64,000 nt of DNA from Panorpa germanica (GCA_963678705.1 OY783211.1:19854603-19918602), one strand, 5' to 3'; positions 41,344-53,486 are shown, numbered from the stretch's first letter. The notes: a model not told the origin generated them from the sequence alone. Translations and numbers: made by a program.

Positions 41344-42741
41344 ATGGCATCTGGTTCGTTAAATTTTGACATGCCGATCAGCTCTTCTAGTCATTCATCA
41401 TGGTTTTCTGAAACATCCCTGAACAACAATATATCAGAAACTTCCAATAAAATAAATAATGAACTATGTGCGAAATGTCAACAGACTTTAACAGAGCCGT
41501 TTATTGTTTGTGCAGAGTGTGAAGATGTTTTCCTTTGCATAGAGTGTTTTCGAAGAGGAGCGCAATTTGAAACACATAAAAATGATCACAAATATAAAGT
41601 TCATAACAGTTTATTTCATTTATTTGATCCTAACTGGACAGCGCAAGAAGAACAATTGTTGTTGGATTTAATCTCGAAGTTTGGTTTTGGAAATTGGGAA
41701 GAGATAAGTAGACGATTACGTACAAAAAGTTTAGAAGAATGTAAAAGACATTATGAAGAGTATTATATTGATAGAATTAGTCATCCTAATATGCCTGTAC
41801 TGAAACCGTCAAATGTACCTTCATTTTACGTTCCAGAAATACCTTTTATGTTTAAAGTAGATAATTGCAATGACCCTCCGCGGTATCTACCGGAATCAGC
41901 CAATTTTCAAATGACAGCGGGGTACCGTGCTGCACGAAATGATTTTGATACCCCATTTGATCCGTCTGCTGAATCAATAATTAGTGATATTAACTTAGAT
42001 GACTTCCTAGATGATGATGACGATGTGGATCAACAATTTACTTCAGAATTGCATTGTGCTGTTGTCCGAGCTTACAACAATAGGTTAAAGGAACGTTACC
42101 GCAGATATGTGATCATGCGTAGGTTCGGACTCCTGATGCCGCGTTATACTGTGGGGTGCATCAATGAATTAAATAGCATCTTGTCGTTAAATGGGGTTGG
42201 TTTAGCACCCTACATGCAACTGATGTCAGCAAATGAATTCGATATGCTGTTCGAAGGTTTACTAAAAGAAAGAGACTTAAAAAATTATTTATATTCTTTA
42301 ATAGAGTCCAGAGAGCTTGGAATAAAAAGTCTTGCTGGTATAAAAACTTATAAAAAACTAAAAGAGATGCGTGAAAAGCATCAGAAACATCAAACTAAAG
42401 TGGAGAACGCTATAATAAAAAAATTATACAGTGAAAATAAATCTGAGATCATATCCGATCTGGTGTCCAATAATGTGAGTAGAAGGAAATCTGTTCCATT
42501 AAAGATTATTGGAATGCCGGGCTATGAAATACTATCTCCGGAGGAACGCGTGCTTTGTGCAGAAAATAGAATTATGCCAAATAATTTTATAGCGTACCGT
42601 GATATCTTAGTGGCGGAAAATCAGAAAATAGGATCTTTGAAACTAGCAGAGGCGAGGAAACTGATAAAAATAGACGTAAATAAAACGAGAAAAATTTATG
42701 ACTATTGTTTAAAGGAAGGGTTTATATCAAATGGAAAATGA
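41344..42741 (+). CDS. TADA2A: Transcriptional adapter 2A
   Basis: Adapter subunit of GCN5-containing histone acetyltransferase complexes. One uninterrupted 465-codon frame. Domains in order: ZZ zinc finger at about 42-86 (CAKCQQTL, CAECEDVFLCIECF, HKNDHKYKV), SANT domain at about 97-147 (WTAQEEQLLLDLISKFGFGN), the middle region with RLKERYRRY, and a C-terminal SWIRM domain at about 380-465 ending LIKIDVNKTRKIYDYCLKEG, almost identical to the human end. The ATG lies two bases after a consensus splice acceptor (ending at 41341), so a 5' non-coding or shared exon is likely upstream. In Drosophila this gene shares its first exon with the RNA polymerase II subunit Rpb4; I saw no Rpb4 sequence here. 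AATAAA signals are at 42796 and 42800. Confidence 0.95.
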   Translation: MASGSLNFDMPISSSSHSSWFSETSLNNNISETSNKINNELCAKCQQTLTEPFIVCAECEDVFLCIECFRRGAQFETHKNDHKYKVHNSLFHLFDPNWTAQEEQLLLDLISKFGFGNWEEISRRLRTKSLEECKRHYEEYYIDRISHPNMPVLKPSNVPSFYVPEIPFMFKVDNCNDPPRYLPESANFQMTAGYRAARNDFDTPFDPSAESIISDINLDDFLDDDDDVDQQFTSELHCAVVRAYNNRLKERYRRYVIMRRFGLLMPRYTVGCINELNSILSLNGVGLAPYMQLMSANEFDMLFEGLLKERDLKNYLYSLIESRELGIKSLAGIKTYKKLKEMREKHQKHQTKVENAIIKKLYSENKSEIISDLVSNNVSRRKSVPLKIIGMPGYEILSPEERVLCAENRIMPNNFIAYRDILVAENQKIGSLKLAEARKLIKIDVNKTRKIYDYCLKEGFISNGK

Positions 42742-44011
42742 AATTTGATATAATAGTTGGTTTGTGATATATAGAGTATTTTTATTTTTGTAAAAAATAA
42801 ATAAACGATCAAAGATCATTTGAATAAACTTTTAGTTTTATTTAACTTAAATTTTATTTTAAAATATTTAGTACTGTAAAAAATGATATAAAACTATTTA
42901 TATAAGGAAATATAACATAGCAACACTTAAAATACAATATATACGGCGTGTGATCGAAAACTTTGTTATTAAAGGTGTTCGATCACACCTCATATTTTGA
43001 ATAAAATTATCACAATTGGGTTCACTGAGTCGAAAGATGGATAATATAAAAGTTTCGACGAATGCTTTATGTGTATAACAATTGGGTAACTTGTTTACTT
43101 TAAAAGTTGATTTAATTTATATATTTATCAATTAGCAAGCAATATACAAAGGTATAAGACCATTTTTTTAAAAGTTGTTTATCTGCGAGTCCTGCGGATA
43201 AGTTTGAATATTTACATCTTCTCATAATTTCAGGCTATTAAAATCAATGAAGCTACCCAATTATTAAACCTTACTAGAATAATAGATTAAATTTTTATAT
43301 ACAATCAACAAAATACACATATTACAAAATATTTTAAGAATATATGTTTCATTATTTCTATTTTCCTATCGTATCAACAATTTTTTTTTTTGTAATTTAA
43401 AAAACTATTGACTTTGTCACTAGCATTTTTATCGTCAAAAATTTATTTCGATATAAAAATGTATTTTCGTAAAATTCTGAGCGACCATATTCATTTTATT
43501 TATTATATACCAAATGTAAATTTTTTAAATACTTTTGTTACAAAAAGTAAATGTTACGGTCAATTCCTGTTTAAAATATTTGTTGTTCCAGCATTTTAAA
43601 GTGGTAAGGGTGCTGGAGAATTCTTGTAGCGTATTGGAACTCCGATTTCGGATAATTAGCCAGTTTTGTTTTAAAAATTGAATAATATATTTTAGATATA
43701 TATACAGTTGCTCTAACTGTATATGTAGTATTCAATCATATTTATACACTACATTGCAATATTGTATGTAGGAACAGCAATGGTAGTCAGGCTTAGATAA
43801 TAAATTTTTGGGCTAATTTTGCTTCAATTTTAAACTAGCTCTCTCGAACACTGTCTAACTACTGTCTAACCGCTCTCTGATACGAGATTACTAAGATACG
43901 ACAAATTGTTTGTAGGGTGATAGCTACGCCACTTCATTTCATAATACTGAATCAACATAATATACCTTACATTTCCGACGACATTCTCAGATAAGTAGAT
44001 TATCAATAGCA
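42742..44011. other. Intergenic between TADA2A and the lipase 3' end
   Basis: AT-rich. Contains a hairpin (GTGTGATCGAA at 42948-42958 with TTCGATCACAC at 42978-42988) and a dispersed repeat at 43846-43920. No gene supported. Confidence 0.5.
43846..43920 (+). repeat. Dispersed repeat, copy 2
   Basis: Matches 12230-12308 in astacin intron 2, same orientation, with several substitutions. Confidence 0.65.
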
Positions 44012-47000
44012 TTAAATTCTACAATTGTCATAAAAAACTGAAGTTGCTTTATTTGGTATGTCAGCATATTCCTTCTTGCGGGAGCATAACTTACTGGACA
44101 CTTCGGTGTTTCTTTTCCTAAAATCAATAAGACACATAACATTTAGAAGAAACTAAGTGCATTTAAAGCACTTATAGTAATTGATACGTAAATATGAAAC
44201 CATGGAATAATAAAAAATCCTTTTTCAGTATTTTGTTCCAAAGCTATTGTACGGATAAGTACTGTACTCTTACCCTCTTGATGGCATCTGCATTACTTCG
44301 ACTTCCACCGTTCGAACATACAGGTGATCATTGCACCAGAATAGGCAAATTGATCTTGGTTCCAGAACATTCATGTCGTGAGCCCATTTCAACTCAATCT
44401 AAAATGTAAAAAATACATCACGTACAGAAAGAACTTTTGAGTATAAAAATTTCCGAAAAAAACAACTATCGAGTCGCCTAATACTCAGGCAACCTTAATA
44501 ACACAAAAATAATTTTTAAAATCAAACCTCAAAACCTCTTACTTTTCCAACAAGCCAAATATAATATAAGAATATATTACACAATTGGAGGTTTTAAGCG
44601 CATGTTTCTTGTGCCTCTTAAAGAGTCTTGAACACTTATGAATTCTATTAATGTTATAAACAGAACAAAACTGTACAGAACAGGTTCTTGCGCATGGTTT
44701 TTTCATAGATAGCCATACCTTTTTGATCTTATGCCCTAAGTCCAACGGATGAGTCACCACCACTTGATAGGTGCTTCCGTGCTCCAGTCGCGCGTAACCC
44801 GAGGGCGTGAGATCAAGGCCACGGATGTGACCTTTGTCTGTGAAAATAGCTGCTGAAAGAAATCCTTGAACCCATGATTCAGCTATGCGCGGCCGGGCCA
44901 ACTCGAGAGTGAAACGGTAATGTCGTTCTGTAATATGGAAGAGGAAAGATACATTCAAAATCTAGATTTAATGAGATGGTTAAAGGTATAGACATTTCTG
45001 CTTTCAATTTTTATTCATATTTTAAAACCACAAATGAAGATACCCAGTAAACATTTGGTGAAGTGTTCTATTTTGTGACGTTTCTATCACTATTTCACTT
45101 CAATTATAGTTCGCATCAACTTTATCTTCATTTGTATTCCGACAGGTGGAGTGGTTCCGTCATCTGTAGCCGATAAAACAGATATTTCATATAAACGATT
45201 GTGAGAAACTGAACTATAAATGAACTCTTTCATGACAAAAAAATCATACGTATCTCCAATATGATGTCAAAGTGACTCCAAAATGCTCCAAAATGTTTAC
45301 TGGGAATTGAAGTTACATAATGCAAATTTGTTGTAAGCTCATGGTTAATATATCAACGACAAATTGTATGCAACCTCAATAACTTGCATATCGCTTACCA
45401 CAATATGGATACGATTTTCCTGTCATCATAAAATATTTTCCGCCAGGTACGAATCCATTAACTGGATCATTTTGGGGCGTCACTTCATTCTCTCCGGTAT
45501 TGTTCATTAAGGAGAAAGGGGCCTTAGCATGAAATCCCATTATTGCGCACCCATGTGCGCAGTTAAAGCACTTTCCTTCAATAAATTTCTGATAACTTGA
45601 GCAACGGTGACCTGGAAATATATTGGAGAAAATAATCATTTAGAACAGAACCATAACGGGAGCATTTATAAGAATAAGGCAGCGTTTGAAGATCCTATAG
45701 AAGTTAAATAAGAATAAGAATAAAAGCTGGTTCAAGTGAAATTTAAATTACTCTAGCCCTACCTATATATTGACAGTCGCCATTGATGCTATCAATGAAG
45801 AGCTTGATGGCGCGGACATGGTTGCATGCCAGAAGGACTCTAGATGCTTCCTCCAGACCATCCCGCACTAATGTAAGAGGAACAACAGGACCTTGAGTGA
45901 TATCGCATCCAGGTTGTTCCTTTCCATTGTTTGGAAAGAAGTCTATGTGACCACACGGTTGAGACATTCCGTATCCCAGCAGGAATATGCTGCGACCATC
46001 TGTGTGGATGACGTCCACAAACTCTGCATCGGAAGGATCTAGCCGGATGTGTTTCCCCATGCCCTGGAAGTATGGTTCGGCGGGATCCAACCCTGTTATA
46101 CGGCCTAAACCTGAATTGAAAAATAAGTTTTATTAGTACAGATCTAGAAAATATGCCGGTGTCTAGAAATTGCTTGTGCAAGCATGTGCTTCTTGGCCTA
46201 TGCGATGGTTTAATGACTGGAAACGACCAATTAAACCTGCAGGTACTAGTTACCTGCGATACGTTCCCCGGCATAACCTGCAGTATGCGCCCCCAGAGAA
46301 TGTCCTATTATGTGAATGGCTCCTGGATCCAGGCCATGCTTGTCTATCAAATAGTTCATGAGGTGGGACACTTCAAGTCCTACTAGCCTAGTGTTCGCCG
46401 TGGCCTGAGTGTATAGGGGCAAACTACCTCCTGAAAATATAAGATTCTTTCACAAAGTTATAAATAACTTATGTCTTTCCACGCAAAAGACCATGTCAGG
46501 ATTTCTGTGAACACAAACATTGCAATTATATAATATTTATGCAGTAGACGTAAATGAAAAATATTAAATATTAGACGTAAATTAAATAAGTTTTCTTTTT
46601 AAGAAATTTACACAAACTTAAATCACAAACTTCTATCGATAGCCATCTCGTGAACAATAGCTCCAACTAACAGTGCAGTAATCGTGTTAATAAAACGCCT
46701 GATCAGAATGCTACTATTATTACACAAATTTATTCTGCAATGACAAGAAATATCAAAACGTTATATAACTCTCTTAAGTTTAAAAATATCAAATTAAATA
46801 AATGAGTTAAAATAATGCATTGGACATCGGAGATCGGTTTTAAACGTTCTGTGCCTGCGAGCAGAGTATTGTTTATTTAACTGAGCTAGAACAGTGAAAA
46901 ACTGAAACCTTTAATCGCTAAACATGTTTGTACATATCAAATACAGAAAAGGTGTTTCAAAATCATAATAGAACATCATACATTATCGAGGGCATTTATT

Positions 47001-50000
47001 TTAGCTAGGGCTAGGGCACGCGGTCACCTAAGTTATATCGTAATGAAACAAAGGGATTCTAAGATCTCATAAATATCCAAGTGTACGTTGTTCGAATAAC
47101 GATACTATTTAAATTAAATAATGACGAAATATATAATGAATACAAATGAAATGTTGCAAGTACAGGCAGCATAATGTACCAATAAAGTTCATTTAATGAT
47201 GCAAATTATTATTACTGCAATCATAGTGGGTCACACGTCGCCTGTAAGTTAAGAAACAATTTATGTTAAAAATATAAAAATGTTTTCACAATGAACTTGA
47301 AGGTCAACATTTCGCGCCTTTCTTAAGGAGCAGCCAATGCAGTTGCTATGCTGCAGGCGTTGTTGCATCACAATCGACTGTTACATCATAGGAGTCAATA
47401 TTTTAAATCTGGTTTGATGCTATGTTGCAATCACCAGCAAATATTCCTTGGGAGGTGAGTAGATAGAGCAGAATAGTGCAAAATATGTAAATATGTTTTT
47501 ACCGAAACTAGTTCAGTAATCAGAATCCTGTGCTATCCATGTTTGAAAAAGTTAATACATTAACCAAATAACTTTACCTGCCCAATCGACGACGATCACG
47601 TTCAACCCTCCAACTTTCATTAATTCCGCAACCATCTCGGACACCCAATTGGACAAGGGCGTGTCGATGAATCCATGGATAATCAGTTTCGTCGGATGAG
47701 ATGGATTGAAGTTCGATTTAGAAACGCTTTCGTTGGATGCTAACAACAGCTGACCATCCCGCGGATTTCTGTCAGTGTAGAGTATGAATCTAAAAACAAT
47801 AAACATTACAAGTTTAAAACAATTAAATCAATAATGTCAATACCTTGTCCAAGTAGCTTGATCTGAATTCCTTTTTTAAGAAGATATTATTTAAGAATTG
47901 TTGATTGAAATTGATGTTAATAAATGTGTATTGGCGTGTCTATTTTATTAAATATCTAAATGTTGACGGAGATATAGCAATTAAAAGTTTGAATTGTAGT
48001 TTTAGCGCTAGAGATGGTCGGCCATTTGTATGACGTGAAATGCATTGTATAAGTCAGTTATTTGTTGATTAGGTCAGTGCTATGGTAATGTTTTGTAGCT
48101 GTTGGTAGTCGAAATAATCAAGTCAAGTCAAAGAATAATAAGTTTTTTTTTTATTTATCCCTGTTACGGCAGACATAATATTGAAATTTTATTGTTCCTT
48201 GAAATAGCTGTATATAATATTTGATATTTTGATATATAAATACATATAGCAGAGATTTATGACCTGTGAGATTGGTAACCTGTAAACTTGTCAGAGTTCT
48301 GTCACGAATATATCTCTTTTACGCTCTGTTGTATAAAAGAGATAGCAACATAGCATTTGTGATGTCACATGCATTTCGAATGTTGTTCAAAGTTAAACAC
48401 CTTTAATAATCAAAGAGACAAAATGACTTTTTTAATTGTTAATATCTCCTAACATATAAGGAGTTATTAAAAAATAATTGAATATTTGAGGTTCTAGTAA
48501 CCCACTTTATTAATATATAGTACACTTTTATAGAAATTAAGACATAGGACACAAGCCCATTGAAAAAAGTATTTTATTTCGTTGAAGAGTGAATGAAAGA
48601 ATTTATTTTGAATACAAAATGATTGTTAATGTTGGGCTGGACCTGGTGTTATGCTCTCAAGATCTTACCGTGTGTTGATGACGTCTCTAGGCAAGGGGAA
48701 CACGTTGAACGGCCGATGGATCAAGTGGTACCAGTCTCTGGTGATGTTCAGGCAGCCCAGGTCGCCGTAGCACCGGGATTCGTTCTCAACTAAATTAAGA
48801 AAAGAAAGTTCAGACTTGGGATTAGAACGAATTGTCGTTTTTCTGTTGGTAGGTAAACTTTATACCATAAGTCAATCTTGAACAGGATGAAGGAAGATGT
48901 CTAAATGAACAATACACGCGGCAATGTAAAAGAAATAATACATAGAATCTTTGTAGAGATTTTTATAAGCTTTAGTATTTATATTATAACTAAACTAGAG
49001 TTTACCCCCGTCGCAAGCGACGACTGTCTTTTGTATGTGAATTGAATTTCATTTCACATTTTTACAGAGTAATAAGAAATAACAAAATTACTCGTCGATA
49101 ATAATTAAAGCGTTGTAAATTAAGCAACAATTTGTATGCGTAGTACATTTCCTTACAAATTAAAAAGTAATTACTGTCTTCACTGGTTGTGGTTGGGAAA
49201 TAACATACGAGCTCTATAACTGATCTATAAAACCATCACATTAGGTCAGTCGAATGAAATAAATCGTAAAAGTAATTAAAAGTATCTGTTGTTCTTGTAC
49301 TTGAACCATTAGAACTCTCTCACATTGCAGCAACTGACAATTTGCGATTCTGACTTTCTACAATACACTACCCAGTAAACAATTTGGTGAAGTGCCCTAT
49401 TTAGTGACGTTTTTATCACTATTTCACTTCAATTATAGTTCGCATCAACTTTATCTTCATTTGTATTCCGACAGGTGGAGTGATTTCGCCATTTGTAGCC
49501 GATAAAGTAGACATTTTATATGAAAAAATGTGAGAAACTGAACTATAAATGAACTCTTTCATGACAAAAAAATCATGACGTATCTTCAATATGATGTCAA
49601 AGTGACTCCAAAATGTTTACTGGGTAAATATTAGAGTTGTTTCGCATTAGTACACTTTATTATGAACATTAAAGAAGGAACTGCACCTTACTGAAAAAGG
49701 GTCACGCGTAGTCTGTGTAGAGGGACTTAGGCCTCGGCCGGACTGAGGAATAATTCAATACACACACTAGCGGAAAAAATCTTGTGAATTGCTACAGAGC
49801 TACATTGAGCATATAGTTGAATATGGACACACGCACTGCGGAATTAATTACGCAAAATCCATAAGTTTTTGTCGGTGCATCTCTTTGAACATGCATTAAT
49901 AAGACAAGATATATGCTGAGCCAAGTACTGCAAATAAATTGAGAAGAGCGCACCGAATTTATCCGCAGTGTGTGCTAGGTAAGTTTTAGTATTCGGAATT

Positions 50001-52684
50001 AAAACTCAGTGGAAAGAACCGCGCGGAATTATTCCTCAATGGGGTCTCTAGGCTTTATGGCACAATCCTACTTTTAGGAAGAGGAAATGTAAGTGTGTAA
50101 GCACTCGGGGTTGCCATTACGTTTAAGAACTACTAAAGAGTATCATACAAAACTTATCAGTTTCCTATATTATAATGTTCCAGGTGTATATTTATTTGTT
50201 TATATGTTTGTATGTTTACACGATTCGTATGGTGGCTCGAAAACGGCTCCGCGTATTTTCTTAAAAATTGTATACTTCGTAGAGAAAAATATTCTTTTAA
50301 CTTCAAAATTTACTACGTCGTAGTAAAAATTGTTTTTTTACTTTTTGCTCTATAAGTTTTTATTCGTATAAGATAGAAAGTTGAAATTTGGTATGTGTAT
50401 TACGGTGTTCATTGCTAACATTTTTTGAAAATTAGAAATTAAAAAATTGGAAAAAGAGGCGTTGAGAATATTAAGGGGCCCGGTAGGAAACTTTGGAGAA
50501 CACTCAAATTTTGATTATTTAATAATGAAATATATTATATTATTTGGGGGCACGGGGCAGTTTTTGCCGAGGGTAAAAATTGGTCTAGAAAGTTGAAACT
50601 TTATATATGGGCTACCTTTGGTACCTAATTTACAAATCGAAAAAAAAAATCCCAAATTTTGAAAAAAAATTGGTCAAATACTCACAAAAAACGGGGGTAA
50701 ACTCTAGTAACATAATATATTTCATAATAATTATTTATAAAAATATCTTTCCTTTAATATAGGAAGTCAGTTAACTGGCCAACACGTGCCGCGGGCTTTC
50801 AACACTTGTTTCAAATTATCGAATAACAGATTTTGGCAAAGTATTTGTGAATTTGACCCGAGGTTAAGTAATAACTTCCAAGGACATTATTGTTTGTAAA
50901 TAAACTACGAGTAGTAGTAGCGGTGTGTGCGTCAATGACCTTGCCCCAAGCTAAAATAAGGAAAATTATAATGTTAAATAATTATGGGTTATTGCACGTA
51001 TTTTCCATTTTATGGTTCACTTGAATATCGTGTCTACTATGTCGTAGAATGTAGCGGAGAAACCGACGCAGCTAAATAAATGTGTTTTGTTGTTGTAAAC
51101 CATGTTATAATCGTAATTAGGGCGGCATAATTAAAGTAACCTTGAAAGCCCTGAACATACTCAACAAATAAATTAAAGTGTCCTCAAGTACTCGTATTTA
51201 GGTAGGTTAAATAGACATACATGTGTGACATTCAACTTCATTCAACTTACAATTAAAACAAGTAACCGTAAGTGGGCCCTATGCCTGAGTCTTGCTAACA
51301 ATGATCGTGATCAAACAGATATGATTTATATGAGTGAAACATTTTACCAATCACTTTTAAAAGAGTATTCCTGTACTATTCCTCAATTTTATTATTAACT
51401 ATTATTATAGTAAAGAAATATTCTTTTAAAAGTAATTCGTAAAATGTTTCACTCATATAAATCATATCTGTTCGATCACGATCGTTGTTCGCAAGACTCA
51501 GGAATACGAGCCCTGCTCCTAAATCTTTTGTAGCAATATGATTCAAAAGTTTTCTTGTGTTTGCGTAGTAAGAGTGAAAATATTTATAGTTAAGAGAAAA
51601 CTTTTGTTAAAGTCTGTACTAGCGGTGTCGTTGTATATATAAAACAAAATACTATCAAATTCAAAGTACGTTAATTTATTAAATAATGTGTTCAACTTCA
51701 CCTTGTATTATTTAGATAACGGACAGGGTCAATCATTTTCTTTTTTTTTTGATTTTGTGTGTGGCTTTAATTTCATGTCAAATTTATATTCCATTCTTAA
51801 ATTGAAATATTAAACTCGTTCTATATAAATACATATAAAAACAAATAATTTTTCATATAAACTGACTAAAAATATATATTATTTTTAACAAAATAAAAAA
51901 TATTTTCAGTGTATACGTTTTTTGACCAACTTTTATTCAAAATTTGGGATTTATTTTTCGATTCGGAAGTAAGTTACCAAGAACGTCTATATACAAAATT
52001 TTAAGCACAATTTTTACTCTCAGCAAAAACTTCCTCCGTGCCCCCAAATAAAGTTTTTGAATTTTTTTTTTTAATAACATATTTTATTATTAAATAATCT
52101 AAAATTTAAGTCTTCTCCAAAGTTTCCTACGGGGTCCCCCTATTTTCTCAACGCCCCCTTTTCCAATTTTTCAATTTCTAATGTTCAAAAAATTTTAGCA
52201 TTGAACACCGTAATACACATGCCAAATTTCAACTTTCTATCTTTTGCGAATTAAAAATTATAGAGCAAAAAGTAAAAAAAAATGTTTAGTTTTTCCAAAA
52301 TCACGGGTTTCCAGGAAATTCAGGGGAAAATCTGACGACGCCAAAAGTCTTAGAAAGAATTAGACATTTTTCAGGAAAATGCGCGGGAGGCGTTTTCGAG
52401 CTACCATACGAATCACGTAAACATATAAACAAGTAAGCATATAAATATACACCTGGAACATTATAATATAGGAGGAGGAGGATTACATAACTTATAACAA
52501 AATATATAACTTACATGGCAGCCAAGGAAGATTGACTTCGATCTGGTCGCTTCTTGCCCAGGAAAAAGGGTCCAGTGGTCCAGCGAGCCCCGGTGAAGTC
52601 CAGAAACATAGGACACAAAGAATCACATGACACAACGAGTTTTGTTCCGTGCTTGACATATTTCAGCTGACGGTTTGATAGGTA
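44012..52684 (-). CDS. Pancreatic-type lipase with C-terminal PLAT-like domain, 5' end not found
   Basis: Secreted triacylglycerol lipase or phospholipase A1 of the pancreatic lipase family. Exons on the minus strand: 52684-52515 (candidate), 48789-48669, 47789-47578, 46430-46254, 46110-45763, 45611-45399, 44927-44719, 44398-44274, 44117-44012. From 48789 on, all join in phase for about 503 residues. Landmarks: RCYGDLGCLN, FILYTDRNP, KLIIHGF, VDWAG, nucleophile GHSLGAH, catalytic Asp region GLDPAEPYF, and catalytic His in CNHVRA. The last three exons (HYRFTLELARPRI, HGSTYQVVVTHP, then SSKLCSRKKE) fit the PLAT region. The exon at 52684 (VSCDSLCPMFLDFTGARW) ends in phase 2 at its strong donor, whereas 48789 needs phase 1, so a small exon or other donor is missing. 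The signal peptide exon was not found. The intron 48790-52514 is full of repeats. Confidence 0.85.
45043..45304 (+). mobile_element. Inverted-repeat element, family 2, copy A
   Basis: 262 bp in a lipase intron; starts CCCAGTAAACATTTGG and ends CCAAAATGTTTACTGGG. No ORF. It is nearly identical internally to copy B (TTTATCTTCATTTGTATTCC, ATGAACTCTTTCATGACAAA). Confidence 0.85.
47896..48562 (+). mobile_element. Inverted-repeat element, family 1, copy 3 (5' truncated)
   Basis: In the lipase intron between 47790 and 48668. It begins within the family at ATTGTTGATTGAAATTG, lacking about the first 40 bp, and ends AGGACACAAGCCCATTG. An internal palindrome (ATCTCTTTTA ... TAAAAGAGAT near 48309-48347) is present here but not in copy 2. 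Confidence 0.82.
49371..49624 (+). mobile_element. Inverted-repeat element, family 2, copy B
   Basis: 254 bp, starts CCCAGTAAACAATTTGG and ends CCAAAATGTTTACTGGG. It is flanked by TA on both sides (CACTA left, TAAAT right), consistent with a TA target duplication of Tc1/mariner-type transposition. Confidence 0.87.
49743..50039. repeat. Candidate short inverted-repeat element in lipase intron
   Basis: TGAGGAATAATTC (49743-49755) and GAATTATTCCTCA (50027-50039) form a perfect 13-bp inverted pair about 300 bp apart. A second, looser inverted pair lies inside (CACACACTAGCGGA, and TCCGCAGTGTGTGC). No ORF and no second copy seen. Confidence 0.5.
50164..52472. repeat. 2.3 kb foldback structure with ~550-bp inverted arms
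   Basis: The left arm (50164-50700) and right arm (about 51910-52472) are inverted copies of each other. The outer end CCTATATTATAATGTTCCAG appears exactly inverted at 52453-52472. Inside the arms, CTCCAAAGTTTCCTAC, GTGCCCCCAAATA and CAAAATTTGGGATTT are shared. Identity is perhaps 75-80% by eye. A solo arm is in astacin intron 1. Short frames in the arms (YGGSKTAPRIFLKIVYFVEK) look like chance translation of the repeat. Confidence 0.8.
51274..51514. mobile_element. Near-perfect hairpin element (~100-bp arms)
   Basis: Arms 51274-51370 and about 51425-51514 are reverse complements with few mismatches, around a short AT-rich centre. Shared core: CTGAGTCTTGC, GATCGTGATC, AACAGATATGATTTATATG, AGTGAAACATTTTAC. 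It lies between the arms of the larger foldback structure. One arm recurs alone at 58016-58122. Confidence 0.85.
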
Positions 52685-52721
52685 CTGAAAATAAACACAA
52701 AGATGAATGGTTAAAGAGTGA

Positions 52722-52762
52722 TTTGACAGTGTGACAGTGAGACAGTATGACAGTGTGACAGG
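52722..52762 (+). repeat. Short tandem repeat of GACAGTGT type
   Basis: Four to five imperfect 8-9 bp units (TTGACAGTGT, GACAGTGA, GACAGTAT, GACAGTGT), just upstream of the 52684 lipase exon on the minus strand. Confidence 0.7.
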
Positions 52763-53141
52763 CACTAAGCATCACGCACCAGGAGGTAGTGGCAGCGGTA
52801 GCGCTAGCAGTAGCCTGTTTGGTTTAATTAGGTGATTATAATGGACACTGTTGATTGACCAGTGACAATTAATAATTACAAATACCGTATACGTGTTATT
52901 AACGATTTCATACTGTAAATGGAGTGTTGTAAAACTGCGGTTAATTACTTCTACTCTTATCTGTTTATTTTATTAAAATTTCCGTTAGATAAACAACAGA
53001 CTATTAATTTGTATGTTTTTTTCCTTTTAACGTTTGATTTTAGAAACGAATTTTAGAAATGAATCGGCCACATATAACATTAATCTACCAATACATACCA
53101 AATCAAACGCTGAATCTTTTAAAAAAAAAAGATCATGCCGT

Positions 53142-53486
53142 CAATGGGCTTGTGTCCTATGTCTTAATTTCTATAAAAGTGTACTATATATTGATAATCT
53201 GTGTTACTAGAACCTCAAATGTTCAATTATTTTTTAATAACTCCTTATATAGGAGATATTAAGTCATTTTGTCTCTTTAATTATTAAAGGGATTCAACGT
53301 TGTAAAACATTCCAAATGCATTTGACCTCACAACCGCTAGTTGCTATCTCTTTTATATAACAGAGTGTAAAAGAGATATATTCTTGACAGAACTCTGACA
53401 AGTTTACAGGTTAGCAACCTTACAGCTCATAAATCTCTGCTATATGTATTTATACGAGTATATCAAATATTATTTACAACTATTTC
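53142..53486 (-). mobile_element. Inverted-repeat element, family 1, copy 4 (truncated)
   Basis: Opposite orientation to copy 2. Starts CAATGGGCTTGTGTCCTATG and continues through the internal palindrome to about TTTACAACTATTTC, where homology stops halfway through the element. Confidence 0.8.

Larger units (their letters stand above)
48994..50708. repeat. 18-bp inverted pair bounding 1.7 kb of the lipase intron
   Basis: ACTAGAGTTTACCCCCGT at 48994-49011 is repeated exactly in inverse orientation at 50691-50708. Sequence just inside the two ends does not match. It may be the ends of an element into which others inserted, or two related element ends. Confidence 0.5.

Noticed and set aside
50093-50323. 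76-residue frame in the lipase intron
   Set aside because: Chance translation of the foldback arm; the inverted copy lacks the frame.
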